A stretch of DNA of 64,000 bases. It comes from Sciurus carolinensis. Taxonomy: Eukaryota > Chordata > Mammalia > Rodentia > Sciuridae. Both the position numbers and the translations under genes were made by a program. Below, piece by piece: positions 23,733-33,475 of this stretch. The notes under the pieces were generated by a model. It ran no database searches and had not been told where the DNA came from. It saw only the letters and a program-made list of their open reading frames with translations. The DNA is taken from assembly GCF_902686445.1 (NCBI RefSeq), contig NC_062219.1, positions 39,645,056-39,709,055 on the forward strand, read 5' to 3'. Numbering within the stretch: position 1 is the stretch's first letter; every line of letters begins with the position of its first letter.

Positions 23733-23857
23733 TCTCTAACTCTTTTTTTTTTTTTTTTTTTTTTTTTGCGGTACTGGGGATCGAACTCAGGGCCTTGTGC
23801 TTGCGAGGCAAGCACTCTACCAGCTGAGCTATCTCCCCAGCCCCTCTCTAACTCTTT
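23733..23857. repeat. Target-site duplications of the SINE in ORF1
   Basis: 'tctctaactcttt' at 23733-23745 and 23845-23857, perfect over 13 bases. Confidence 0.95.
23746..23844 (-). repeat. ID-type SINE inserted in L1 ORF1
   Basis: tRNA-Ala-like ID SINE in the same orientation as the L1, with A box (complement of 23820-23831), a canonical GTTCGATCC B box (complement near 23778-23786) and a pure A-tail of about 22. It matches the copy at 60979-61093 almost base for base, so both come from one young subfamily. Confidence 0.96.
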
Positions 23858-23918
23858 ATTGAAATGATCTCTTGCTTCCCGTATTTGGTCTTTTAACTGT
23901 TGATTGGTGCGATCATTT

Positions 23919-23980
23919 AATGCCTGCATTTGCTCTTTCATCTCCTCCTTCAATGCCTGCATTTGCTCTTTCATCTCCTC
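23919..23980 (-). repeat. 33-bp in-frame tandem duplication in the ORF1 coiled coil
   Basis: 'aatgcctgcatttgctcttt' plus nine further identical bases occurs at 23919 and again at 23952, a period of 33 bases (11 codons). It keeps frame and adds about three turns of helix. Confidence 0.95.
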
Positions 23981-24115
23981 ATTAGCTTCCCTGATCGTTT
24001 TAATTACATACATTCTGAACTCCCTTTCTGACATTTCTTCTGCTGTGCTGTCATTGGGTTTTATTGATGTAGTATCTAGGTTTGTTTGGGACATTTTCTT
24101 CCCTTGTTTTCTCAT

Positions 24116-24807
24116 ATTGGTCAGTTGTCAGTGGGACCCTGAGATATTGCAGTTTTCCACTATTGGCTTATAGTGTCCCAGTAGATTTCCAGTGTATCAC
24201 CTCCCAGCCTTCAGTTGCCTGATGTCTTGGAGGAATCTGATAAAGCAGCGTATCCGAAGAAAACTGCCCCTAGCCCCCTACTGGTTCCACGGTTTGGAAC
24301 TGGCTCTGTGCGGAAATGCTCTCACTGTGGGCCTGCACCGTGCAGCTGGCCATGTGGGAGGAGCCCACTGCCGGAGTGTGGAAGGCTACCTTGGGAAGAC
24401 TCTAGCTGCCCTGCCTGGCTCCGCTAAGCCACCTCTATCTGGGCCTGCCACCCGGGCTGAGCTTTACCCAGTGGGCAGACTCACCCGTGGCTCTATTTCA
24501 GTCCGAGTCTCTCAATGTCTCCCCCTCTTAACTCCTGGGTTCTGGAGCGACCGGGGGTGCAGTCTCCCTCTAGGCCGCCATCTTGGATCGCCCAGTGAAG
24601 AGAGCCCGCAGCTGGAGTGGGCAGAGCCGCCTGAAGAGGTCTCCGGCTGCCCTGCCCTGATCCCTGAGGCTGCTTGCAGATCGAGGCTCTCCGCTGGTTC
24701 TTTGCAGGAGTACAATGCGCTGCAGCGGCTCCGGGACTCGGAGCCTGCTCTGGTCAGAAAGGCTCTCACTAGCGGGCCAGTTCCGTTCCGAGAACCTGGA
24801 GAAGCTC
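24116..24807 (-). promoter_or_regulatory. L1 5'UTR / internal promoter
   Basis: 692 bases upstream of the ORF1 ATG. The part from about 24220 on is GC-rich with more than two dozen CpGs, in sharp contrast to the surrounding AT-rich intron. L1 5'UTRs carry an internal RNA polymerase II promoter. Weak internal repeats at spacings of about 240 and 445 bases suggest degenerate promoter monomers. The retained CpGs argue for a recent insertion, since methylated CpG decays quickly. Confidence 0.85.
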
Positions 24808-24815
24808 TGCTTTAA
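24222..24815 (+). CDS. Antisense open frame across the L1 5'UTR (hypothetical)
   Basis: Opposite to the L1, a frame is open from a GTG at 24192, with the first ATG at 24222. It runs 197 codons to TAA at 24813-24815. The stop lies in the target-site duplication, so the frame runs off the L1 5' end into flanking DNA. Primate L1 has a short antisense ORF0 in a comparable place. No homology between the two is visible here, and GC-rich DNA has few stops by chance. The predicted protein is rich in Leu, Pro, Arg and Gly without a recognisable domain. Confidence 0.3.
   Translation: MSWRNLIKQRIRRKLPLAPYWFHGLELALCGNALTVGLHRAAGHVGGAHCRSVEGYLGKTLAALPGSAKPPLSGPATRAELYPVGRLTRGSISVRVSQCLPLLTPGFWSDRGCSLPLGRHLGSPSEESPQLEWAEPPEEVSGCPALIPEAACRSRLSAGSLQEYNALQRLRDSEPALVRKALTSGPVPFREPGEALL
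24574..24586 (-). promoter_or_regulatory. YY1-type binding motif in the L1 5'UTR
   Basis: 'gccgccatcttgg' on the plus strand, that is CCAAGATGGCGGC in L1 sense. YY1 binding near the start of human L1 sets the transcription start. Here the motif is about 220 bases inside the 5' end. Confidence 0.75.
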
Positions 24816-24821
24816 TTTTTT
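24808..24821. repeat. Target-site duplication, right copy
   Basis: 'tgctttaatttttt', identical to 18884-18897, followed by AAGG. This places the first-strand nick at TTTTTT/AA. Confidence 0.95.
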
Positions 24822-25060
24822 AAGGAACCTCTATACTGTTTCTCTGTAAAGGCCGTGGTAATTTATATCCCCACCATCAGTGGGAACAAGAGTTCCCTTT
24901 TCTCCACAACCTCACCAACACTTCTCCCACCTTTTTGATAATAGTCATTTTAAAACAGGTGTGAGGCAATATCTGATTGTGGTTTTAATTTGCATTTCCT
25001 TGATGATTAGTGATGTTAGACATTTTTTCATACACCTGCCAATCTTTTTTAAGTCTTCTT
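24822..25060 (-). repeat. Old L1 3' region, right part
   Basis: Continues the element of 18130-18897: 'aaggaacctctatactgttt', 'atatccccaccatcagtggg', 'atttgcatttccttgatgat', 'gacattttttcatacacctg'. Confidence 0.88.
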
Positions 25061-26640
25061 TTGAGGGGAACCAAAGGAATTTAGTGATGGATTAGTTATT
25101 AGAAATCAAGTAAAAGGAGGAATCCACTTTAGGTTTCTGACTTAAATAGCTTGAGGACTGGTGGGTGGTACTGAGAAACTTCTAATAAAATACAGTTTAC
25201 AAGGAAATATTTGCTGGAAATGATTCAGAACCAAATTCATAGTAATAGAAACAAAGATCATTGATACATAAAAAATACTGAGTTCCTACAATATGGTAGG
25301 TAATATAAGAAGTCCACAATATCCAGCAGATTATGCCATAAATCTTGCCTTCATGGAAGCTGAGAGTGCAGCAACTAAATTAGCCTTTTTAGTTTCCTCT
25401 AGCAACTTGGGACTTCATGGCACTAATTCCCTTAATATTTATCTAGTATTTAAAAAGATGTTTATTACAAATAATTGTAAATGTATATAAAAGCTGGCAG
25501 ATTAATATTAAAATTCTTAAGTAGTCATTCTCCAGATTAAACAACTGTCAATTTATGGCCAATCTTGTTTCTTCTGTGCCTTCACCCATATGGTCCTATC
25601 ATATTATTTTGAAGCAAATGCCAGACATCATGTTACCTTACTCATAAGTATTTCTATGTGGGCTTAAAAATATTAGATGTCTTTTATAAAACTATATATC
25701 TCTCAAAATGTTTTAATATCATATTAACATTTCAAACGTCAATTAACTTTTTTACATGATTTTATGTACTTAACATAGTTAAAACCAAGTTATTTTGCAT
25801 TTTTATTGTATTTGAGAGGTTAAGTGATGATTTGACATTCACCAATAATTCCACTGTTTATATCATGGGAAAATACGCTTTCTGAGTCTGCTGGACAAAA
25901 TCATGTCCATTCTTGTAAGAATAAATTACTTAACTCTAAAACAATCTCCAAGGTGTCAGTAAGAGACATTATTATCCACTTAACACCTGAGGTAGATGGC
26001 TAATTTGGCACTTGGGAGCACTCCAAAGTAATTTAGTGACTCAGGTAAGGCAGACCTCTGAAGTGGAAGATTAATTAATTAAATCCTCCAAAGAAAAGGA
26101 CAGAGAAAAGTATAAACCTGGGGCCTCAAAACTCACTTTGTGAAATGTATAATTTATGACTTTGAACATGGTTTTAAGGTTGGTTATGAGAATTTATAGG
26201 GTGCTTGGGCCTTTTGCTCACTCCATACCAAGGGATTTCAGATTTCCTGTACTGAAACATGAAACATGCACATTCAGTAAAGGAGAAGAGAATACCACAA
26301 CAAAAGCATAAACATGAAACATACATGACATTTACCCCATGCAAAGCACAGCTTCAAGCCCCTTGGGTGCACTAATTGCTCTGCCATGCAACATCAGGGC
26401 AAATTTGTTTTTCAGGTTCAGTTTTCCCTGTAACTTTATTATCAGTGATTATAGAAAGGTAAATGCTCTACTGATACATGTGCTTTTCTGTCTACTCAGC
26501 AGATACTGCAGAGCCCTGTGATACATACCTTGAATTAAAAAACAATGATGAAAAACATCAGGCCAGAAGTTCTGTCAATTTTAAGCAAGTAAATACGAAG
26601 AAAGCCACACTAAGACACATCACATGAAAGTGCCAGATAC
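25061..26640. other. Intronic sequence, with a possible old L1M 3'UTR at about 25500-25860
   Basis: 'attttgaagcaaatgccaga' and the following block resemble an L1M 3'UTR. The rest is unassigned. Confidence 0.4.
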
Positions 26641-26689
26641 CAAACACAGAAACTTATTTACAAGCAATCAGAGAAAAAGGCATAGTGCA

Positions 26690-27710
26690 AATAGTAAATT
26701 TCAGCTCCAGGTATATTGCTGGTGAATTTTACCAAGCATGTGAAGATGAAACAACACCAATAATATACAACTGTTCTTATAGAAAAGAGGAAAAGAGGGA
26801 AAGGAGGAAATCATTGCACTAGCCACTATATAAGGTTGGACATTGAAAGAAAATTACTGACTGATCTCTTTCATAAACACAGATGCAAATAATCCTTAAA
26901 AAATGCTAAACAAAATATTAGCAACTAAAGCCAACAATACATAATAAGGTAATATATCACAATAAAGCTGGCTATATATTAAGAATGCAAGGCTTGTTTA
27001 ACATTCACAAATCAATTGGTGCAACTCACACATTAATAAAGTAAAAAGAAAAACCACATGATAATCAGAGCAGACATTAAATTTTGATATATTTAAAATA
27101 AATAAATGTGATATAATTTTAGCACACTAGGAAGACATGAAGATTTCCTTCACTGAATAAATGGCACTTACAAGAAAACCTACAATAAACATAATTGTGA
27201 AATATTAGACACTTTCTTTTTAAGTTAGGCATGGGGTCATCATGCCCACTACTACTATTATCAGCAATGGTGAGAGTTCACAGCCAATGCAAGCAGACCA
27301 AAAAAGGACATGAAAATAAAACAACCAGAAATAGGGATTTAAAATCTCTCATTGTCTCTAGATTGCATGACTGTATCTGCAGAAAATTCAAAATAATCTG
27401 CAGATAAACTATTAGAATTTAAAAGTGAATTTACCAAGTTTGCTGAATAGGCCAAGACAGCACATTTGAAAAATCAAATGTACTTATATATAGTAGTAAC
27501 AAGAAATGTATTTAAGAAACAATATCATTTGCAATATCAAACATATCAAATATGAATAAACTTAACAAAAGATATTTAATACCCCCACATATAAATATAT
27601 GAAATATTTTGAGGAAATTAAAGCAGATGTTCTTGAATTAGCAGATTCTACACAGTAAATGAGTTATAGATTCAAGGCAATTTCAATTTCAATATAATTT
27701 TCAGTTTTCC
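26690..27710 (+). repeat. Decayed L1 ORF2 fragment
   Basis: Direct-orientation ORF2 remnants with many stops: 'ggtgaattttaccaagcatg', 'tgatctctttcataaacaca', 'atatatcacaataaagctgg', 'tctcattgtctctagattgc'. No intact frame. Confidence 0.8.
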
Positions 27711-27728
27711 CTTACTTAGTTTTCTTTT

Positions 27729-27730
<2 letters not shown>

Positions 27731-27777
<47 letters not shown>

Positions 27778-27787
27778 TCTCTCTCTT
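27731..27787. repeat. (CT)n microsatellite
   Basis: Nearly uninterrupted CT repeat broken by two GT units. Confidence 0.97.
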
Positions 27788-27867
27788 CTTTTCCTTCCTT
27801 TTTTATTTTTGAGGAAAGTTTGGTTTAAAATTAGAAGTCAGTTCTAAAATATGCATGAATAGATATG

Positions 27868-28155
27868 ATTCTTGCTATGGTCTAAATATGTTTCCCAAAG
27901 TTCTTACATTGAAATCTAATTACCAATGTAATGGTATTTGGAGGTTGGGCCTTTGCAACATGATTATGTCGGGAAGTTGGAGTCCCCATGAATGGAACTG
28001 GTGCCCTTATAAAGGAAGCCCTGGAAATCTGCCTCACCCCTTCTACCATGTGTGTATATGAGCAACAGGCCCTCACCAGATAATCTCTTGGTGCCTTGAT
28101 TTTGGATTCTCAGTTTCCCGAACTATCAGAAACAAATTTGTTGTTTATAAGCTAT
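27868..28155 (+). mobile_element. MaLR (MST/MLT-like) LTR, left part
   Basis: 'gctatggtctaaatatgttt', 'ggaggttgggcctttgcaac', 'gaatggaactggtgccctta', 'caccccttctaccatgtg' and 'tttgttgtttataagctat' follow the MST/MLT LTR order. It resumes at 28749-28797 ('gctactcagtttatggtac', 'gcctgaatgaactaagat'). Confidence 0.85.
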
Positions 28156-28748
28156 TGTGTTTGTTAGCTTTCCATTACAGTTACAAAATACCTGAGATAA
28201 TCAACTTAATAAAAGGTTTGTTCTGGCTCATGGTTTCAGAAGTTTCCATGCATGGGAGGTTGGTCCTGTTGGTTTGGGCCTGTGGCAGTGCAGTATATTA
28301 TGGCTGAGGTACATGACAAAAGGGGCCTGTCTACTTCTTGTATCCAGAAAGCAAAAAAGAAAGGTAAAGGAAGGGGCTACAGTGCCACATCCCCTTAGAG
28401 GGTCTGGCCCTAACTTCCTTCCACTAGGCTACACCTACTAAAGATTCCACTACTTCCAAATAGTGTCAAAGGTGGGGAACAAGCTTTCAACACACGGGCC
28501 TTTGAGAGACATTCAAGATCAAACTACAACTGGGCACAGTGGTGCACACCTGTAATCCCAGCAGCTCGGGAGGCTGAGGCAAGAGGATCAAAGCCAGCTT
28601 CAGCAACAGCAAGGCACTAAGCAACTCAGTGAGACCCTGTCTCTACAGAAAATACAAAATAGGGCTGGACATGTGGGTCAGTGGTTGAATGCCCCTGTGT
28701 TTAATCCCCAGCAACAGGAAAAAAAAAAAAAAAAGTCAAACTACAGTA
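28156..28748 (-). mobile_element. Younger MaLR-like LTR nested in the LTR above, itself hit by a SINE
   Basis: Inverted LTR: 'gttagctttccattacagtt', 'caaaatacctgagataatca', 'gttctggctcatggtttcag', 'cacacgggcctttgagagac'. Flanked by 'gctat' (28151-28155) and 'gctac' (28749-28753), an imperfect 5-bp duplication, as expected for LTR integration. A SINE occupies 28529-28735. Confidence 0.82.
28529..28735 (+). repeat. Dimeric SINE (B1-like plus ID-like), innermost of the nest
   Basis: 'ctgtaatcccagcagctcgg', 'cagtgagaccctgtctctac', 'agggctggacatgtgggtca' and a pure A-tail. Flanked by 'tcaaactaca' at 28519-28528 and 28736-28745. Confidence 0.95.
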
Positions 28749-28797
28749 GCTACTCAGTTTATGGTACTTTGTTGTAGAAGCCTGAATGAACTAAGAT
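28749..28797 (+). mobile_element. MaLR LTR, right part
   Basis: Completes the outer LTR begun at 27868. Confidence 0.75.
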
Positions 28798-29071
28798 GAC
28801 ATTCTTGATTTAGAAAGACAAAAGTAATAAAACTTGTTCTACAAGACGTACGACTAATTATAAAATTACCATAATTATAATAGTTTGACCCTGGAGTAAG
28901 GTTAGATTAAAAAAAAACCACTGAAACAGAAAAAAGTACAGAATAAAACCACATACATATGGACACTAGATATATTGCCAATAGGGAGCAATGGGGATAG
29001 TTATGTTTTTAATAAATTGTTATGGATTAAATATTCATGAAAAATATCAGTCATGATTCCTACCTCAAACC

Positions 29072-29073
<2 letters not shown>

Positions 29074-29106
<33 letters not shown>
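29074..29106. repeat. (GT)n microsatellite
   Basis: About 16 uninterrupted GT units. Confidence 0.98.
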
Positions 29107-29110
<4 letters not shown>

Positions 29111-29629
29111 AAAGGTGAAAAAGGAAGACTTTTACAATCATCAAGAAGAATATGAAGATAATTATCTTTATAACTTTAGGGAAGTGAAAGATTTCTTAAA
29201 GATGATACCAAAACACTTACCATAATAAATTGATAAATAAGACTAGATACAATTTAAATCTCTGCTCACCAACAAATATTGTCAAGAGAGTGCAAATACA
29301 AAATATGAGATGGTATTTGATATATCTAAATGACATTTCTTTCAGATACAGAATAAAGAACTTCAAAATAATAAGAAAAAGGCAGACAATCAACCCAACA
29401 GGAAAACAGTCAAGACTTAACATGCATTTGATACTCACAAATAACTAGTAAACACATGAAAGGACTCATCTGCAAAAAACCACAATAACTGTAATTTGGA
29501 AAGAATTAATTTAGGTCTCCTCACACTTAAAAATTCAGCTCTCCACACTTAAAGATTCATCAAAACAATGTTTAAATAGTTAAAATAATAACTACAGGAT
29601 TAGTGTGGTGTTAATGTCTTATACAAGCA

Positions 29630-30310
29630 GTCCAAATGTATTTTCCTACATAGACATACGTTTTTGTTATTTGAACTTCTTTTCCCCCTCCCTGTAAATT
29701 ATCAAGCTTCAGACAGTTTTTCAGTTAAGTACATTTAAAATTTTTTATTTCGGTTTTTATAAGATCATAAATTCTCAGAGTTCAAATACCAAAGAGTAAA
29801 AGTAGATACACAATAAGTGAGTCTGTTTTGTAAGTGTCCACTTCTCCCCACTCACAAGCCAAATGATTGGGTTTTTTTTCTAGAAACTTTTAAAGCACAT
29901 ATGAGAAATGTAAATATATACATTCTGTCCTTTTCAAAACCCAAAAGTTTGCAAAGATTATTTTCCTTGCTTTCTTTACCTGACAAAATATTTTAGAAAT
30001 TTTCCATATCAACCTATAAGGAGTTTTCTAATCTTTTGTTTTTAATAACTGCCTATTACAGTATTCTACTTTACTGTAACCAGTCTGTTTTCCTTCCCAT
30101 CTTGATGGACATTTTGATTGTTCCTAGTATTTTGCTTTGTCAAACAATGTTGCAATGCACACATTTATACATATATTATTCACATGTGTACAAGTATTTC
30201 AGTAAGATGAATTGCCCTAAATCAGAATTGCTAGATAGAAAGGAACATGTTTGTATTTTTAATGGACAGTTCTAATTTGCTCTCCATTGGACAGTTAAAC
30301 AGACTTGAAA
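29630..30310 (-). repeat. Old L1M-type 3' region
   Basis: 'cttgatggacattttgattg', 'aaacaatgttgcaatgcaca', 'gaattgctagatagaaagg' and 'tgctctccattggacag' are the inverted ORF2 C-terminal block of old L1s. Confidence 0.75.
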
Positions 30311-31129
30311 CCTCACAATAATGAGGCACAATAAGAAAAAAAGTATGATAAATTACAAAAAGAAGTTTTATTTCATAGGTGAGTAGAAAGTTAATATTCA
30401 GAACTTGAAAGAGAAATAAACATTTTTTTCCTCAATTATTAGAAAGAATCATAACTATAATCCAATTTTCTCTGAGAAAAACACAAGGAGATGTATTACC
30501 CGATGGCAAGCAATTAATTTTTTTAGGAGTAAATACTGAGTCTTTGAGAAGAAAATTGCCTAATTCTAATTAATCCCTGAAGAATATTACTACAAAGTGT
30601 ATTTTTATGCAAATTTCTCAATAAATAGACTGAAACATGAATGTGTGGCATGTGCTCAGAGAAACAGAAGGAGTACAGACTCCACCAAGATAAAATTAAC
30701 TTTCTGAAAGGCAGAATTGAAAAAGAGACTAGATACTTTGTTACATTTTAGAGTGAAGAAATTTCTTACAGAAGAAATGTGAGTTTATTTTCTTGAAATG
30801 TTACATACCTTTTTGCATCACTAATTTAAATGATATACTCCAATTTCTCATAACCAGAAAGTAAAGACATTATGCAAGTCATTTCTTAATAGAACCCTGA
30901 AGTGGGAATCAGCCACGATGTCCTGGTGCTGCCTTGGTCCCTGTGTGCTGGATATCCAGGGGCACGCCAACCAACTATCTTAGAGATGAACTAATTCATC
31001 ATTACACATTCCTTTTAGCTCTACAATCAAATAATACTGAGATCTATTCTATCTTATAAAAAAATCAAAACTACATTTAAGCTTTCTAAACCTTTAGCTC
31101 TGGCTTAAAAAGCTGTTGCATGTAGTACT
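30311..31129. other. Intronic sequence, nothing recognised
   Basis: AT-rich, no supported gene or named repeat. Confidence 0.5.
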
Positions 31130-31345
31130 CACAAGAATAGATTCTAGAGTCAAACCAGTTCTACCCCTCTTTTAATCTTCTCCGTCCTTAATCTCTTCCT
31201 TCACTAATATCTGCATTTGTAAAACTGGGGTGGAAATATACCAGTCAAACAGGGTGGATAAGAGGCATCTTGAGCTAATGTATGTAAAATGCCCAGAACA
31301 ATACCTGGTAGATAGGGAATACTCAGTAAAAGTTAATATTTGTCT
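31130..31345 (+). repeat. MIR SINE
   Basis: 'gattctagagtcaaaccagt', 'ctgcatttgtaaaactgggg', 'atgtatgtaaaatgcccaga', 'ctggtagatagggaatactc' in MIR order. Confidence 0.85.
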
Positions 31346-31849
31346 TACTTGACATTTACAAAGCAGTATTTCACAAAAGCAATTTTAGAAATTAAAGACA
31401 CTTTTGTGCTTATTACTTTTTTTTAGGAGAACATTTTGAATCTGTAATCATTCATAATTCAGAATTATCATTCATAATTTAGTGTTCTCCCTCCAAAAGC
31501 ATATTACTAAAGGCATATAAACAAAAGTACAAACTACATAATGCACAGTAATAGGCATGATACAACATAGGAAATATTTTCAGTTGAACCAATACCACAG
31601 AGTAATAATCAGTATCGCTTTAATGGGAGAGGAAAGCTTTAACAAAACATCTTACCCTCATGTTCAATTTTGGAGAACAGGAACACATGCAAAAGCTAGG
31701 TACTAGTTTATGAAACAACTTTAATTTTTAAAAAGATTTCACAGATCCACCAGAAACTGTGCAACTCCTCTCTCTCTCTCTCCTTCTTCATCAGTTTCTT
31801 TCTCTTGGCCCTTATGATAGGTTTAAATATACTAAAAATGCCCAAAGTA

Positions 31850-32318
31850 AAAGTCATTGATTCACATGTTTATAGTAGCACAGTTCACTATAGCCAAACT
31901 ATGGAATCAGTTTAGGTTTCATACCATCAATAGATAAATGGATAAAGAAAATGTAGCATATATACACAATGAAGTTTTATTCAGCCATGAAGAAAAGTGG
32001 ATGGAACTTGAAACCATTATATTAAGCAAACTAAGCCAAACTCAGGAGGTCAAATGTTGTATGTTTTCTCTCATATGTGGATGCCAGAGAGGATAAATAA
32101 AAAGAAAGGCAGGGATCTCACTAAAATCAAAGCGAGATCAGTGGAGGCAAGGGACCAGTGGGTGGGAGGAGAGGAGAGATGGGGTAAGTGCTGGGGAGTG
32201 ATATGGACCAAATTATATTGTTATACTGTGTGCATGTACAAAAATGTAACAAAAAATCCCATCATTATGTACAACTGTAATACACCAAGACAAAAATATT
32301 TAAGGAAAAAAAAAAAGT
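31850..32318 (+). repeat. L1 3' end fragment
   Basis: Direct L1 3' end: 'agcacagttcactatagcca', 'tagataaatggataaagaaa', 'tgaagttttattcagccatg', 'tctctcatatgtggatgcca', 'ggaccaaattatattgttat', then an A-rich tail. The ORF2 tail is shattered by stops. Confidence 0.9.
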
Positions 32319-32687
32319 CAGTGGTTTAGTCATGGAAAATAATCGTGCCTTTCCACAGGTCAGAAAATTCTCTTAACAACTCTAAACAATGAAATAAATT
32401 GAACCCTGCAAATACAGGGCAGTTTTGAGGATTTCTAAGTAGGCACACTAGTGGCACTGACTCAAGCAAGGACACGTTAATGGTAGATTCAGGGAAAATG
32501 ATTATAAAACAGACATGTTGGGCCAGGAACCTAGCAGCTCCCCCAAATCTCTTCCTGTTCAGGACGGGGTGTTTTTATTTCTCTCTTTGGTCTTCTAAGA
32601 TGTGTTTACCCGATCTTCTTGGTAATGGAGTTTCAAGTACGTGAAGACAGCTATCATACCCCTTCAGTCTTTTCAAAGTAAACATCC

Positions 32688-32940
32688 TGTTAGTCAGCTT
32701 TCCATCCCTGTGACAAAATACCTGAGATGCAGCCAAGAAGCAAAGAGAAAGAGAGGAGGGGCCAGGGCTTCTATATCCCCTTCAAGGGTATGCCACAAAT
32801 GACCTAATTTCTTCCCACTGGGCTCCACGTCCAAAAAGGTCCACTGCCAAGGTCCACTGCCTCCCAACAGTGCTCCAGGCTAAGGCTCATCCCTTTTGAA
32901 CGTGAGTCTTTTGGAGATACTTCAAGTTCAAACTAGAGTA
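32688..32940 (-). mobile_element. MaLR-like LTR with internal deletion
   Basis: 'tgttagtcagctttccatcc', 'acaaaatacctgagatgcag' and 'gaacgtgagtcttttggaga' give both ends, but the middle is shortened. It carries a perfect 13-bp tandem 'aaggtccactgcc' at about 32837-32862. Confidence 0.78.
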
Positions 32941-33353
32941 CACGCCCACTTCTTTTTCCTCATATGTCATTTGAAGTCTTTCTTCCCAGATTTGTTGGTT
33001 TCTAAAAGTGTGACACACCTGAAAATCAAAGCCACCCAGCAGATGGTCTGACTACTGGAGGGAAAAAAAAAAAAAGTTTTCTTTAACCTTGATAAAGACT
33101 GGAAAGAAAAAAAAAAAAAAAAAAGGTCATAGGAATTGTAAGTTACCAAAATTAATCCAAGAGGAGATGGAAAACTTGAATGATCCAATTACTGCGAAGA
33201 TACTAGGGCCCATCTTCTTCCAAGGAAAGCTTCTACTTCTCAGTTTTCACCTTTGTTGTAATGGACTATTATTTCCTCCATCTCTCTCTTTGTGGTTCTT
33301 TTTCAACTCATCTTGTCTGTTTCAACTTTCTTCAATCATTGAATCTCATTCTT

Positions 33354-33461
33354 TTTAATATTTTTACTTTATTCATTTATTTATATGTGGTGTTGAGAAT
33401 CAAACTCAGTGCCTCACACATGCTAGGTAAACACTCTCCCTCTGAGCCACAACTCCAGTCC
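33354..33461 (-). repeat. ID-type SINE with target-site duplication
   Basis: 'tgttgagaatcaaactcagt', 'ctctgagccacaactccag'. Flanked by 'tgaatctcattctt' (33340-33353) and 'tgaatctcactctt' (33462-33475), one mismatch. Confidence 0.9.
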
Positions 33462-33475
33462 TGAATCTCACTCTT

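Larger units (their letters stand above)
22957..24115 (-). pseudogene. L1 ORF1 (RNA-binding chaperone), broken by a SINE
   Basis: L1 ORF1 protein forms coiled-coil trimers that coat L1 RNA. From ATG at 24115 the frame is open to the SINE at 23844, and it resumes in the same frame at 23732 through to TAA at 22957. Without the SINE and one duplication copy the frame is 1047 bases (348 residues), near the family's usual length. Visible parts: a basic, polar N-terminus; a heptad-rich coiled coil with an 11-residue in-frame duplication (EEMKEQMQAL-type units); an RRM with NLRIIGIEE and PRHIIMKI; and a C-terminal domain with ARRAWNNIYQALKENG and LYPAKLTF. The inserted 112 bases (SINE plus duplication) shift the frame and add a stop. 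No other lesion is visible. A second ATG seven codons downstream could also be the start. Confidence 0.93.
18898..24807 (-). mobile_element. Nearly intact full-length L1 retrotransposon
   Basis: A complete L1: 5'UTR (24116-24807), ORF1 (22957-24115, SINE-interrupted), a 31-base spacer (22926-22956), ORF2 (19263-22925), 3'UTR and A-tail (18898-18907). The 14-bp duplication is perfect, and the target reads TTTTTT/AAGG on the plus strand, the expected L1 endonuclease nick for a minus-oriented insertion. The reading frames carry only two visible lesions: a SINE in ORF1 and a 4-bp duplication near the ORF2 end. It has the same orientation as RNF217, so its poly(A) signals are readable by RNF217 transcription. 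It most likely derives from the last active L1 lineage of the sciurid host. Confidence 0.97.

Noticed and set aside
23746..23844. tRNA-Ala gene
   Set aside because: The tRNA-like A and B boxes belong to an ID SINE with an A-tail and target-site duplication; it cannot fold as a full tRNA. The same applies to 14600 and 60979.
24512..24769. 85-codon sense open frame in the L1 5'UTR as an upstream ORF
   Set aside because: It begins at GTG, not ATG, in the direction of L1 transcription, and GC-rich DNA gives long frames by chance.
24220..24807. GC- and CpG-rich block as a CpG-island first exon or promoter of the host gene
   Set aside because: It lies between the ORF1 start and the right target-site duplication of the L1 and is its 5'UTR. 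No RNF217 exon 1 coding sequence is present.
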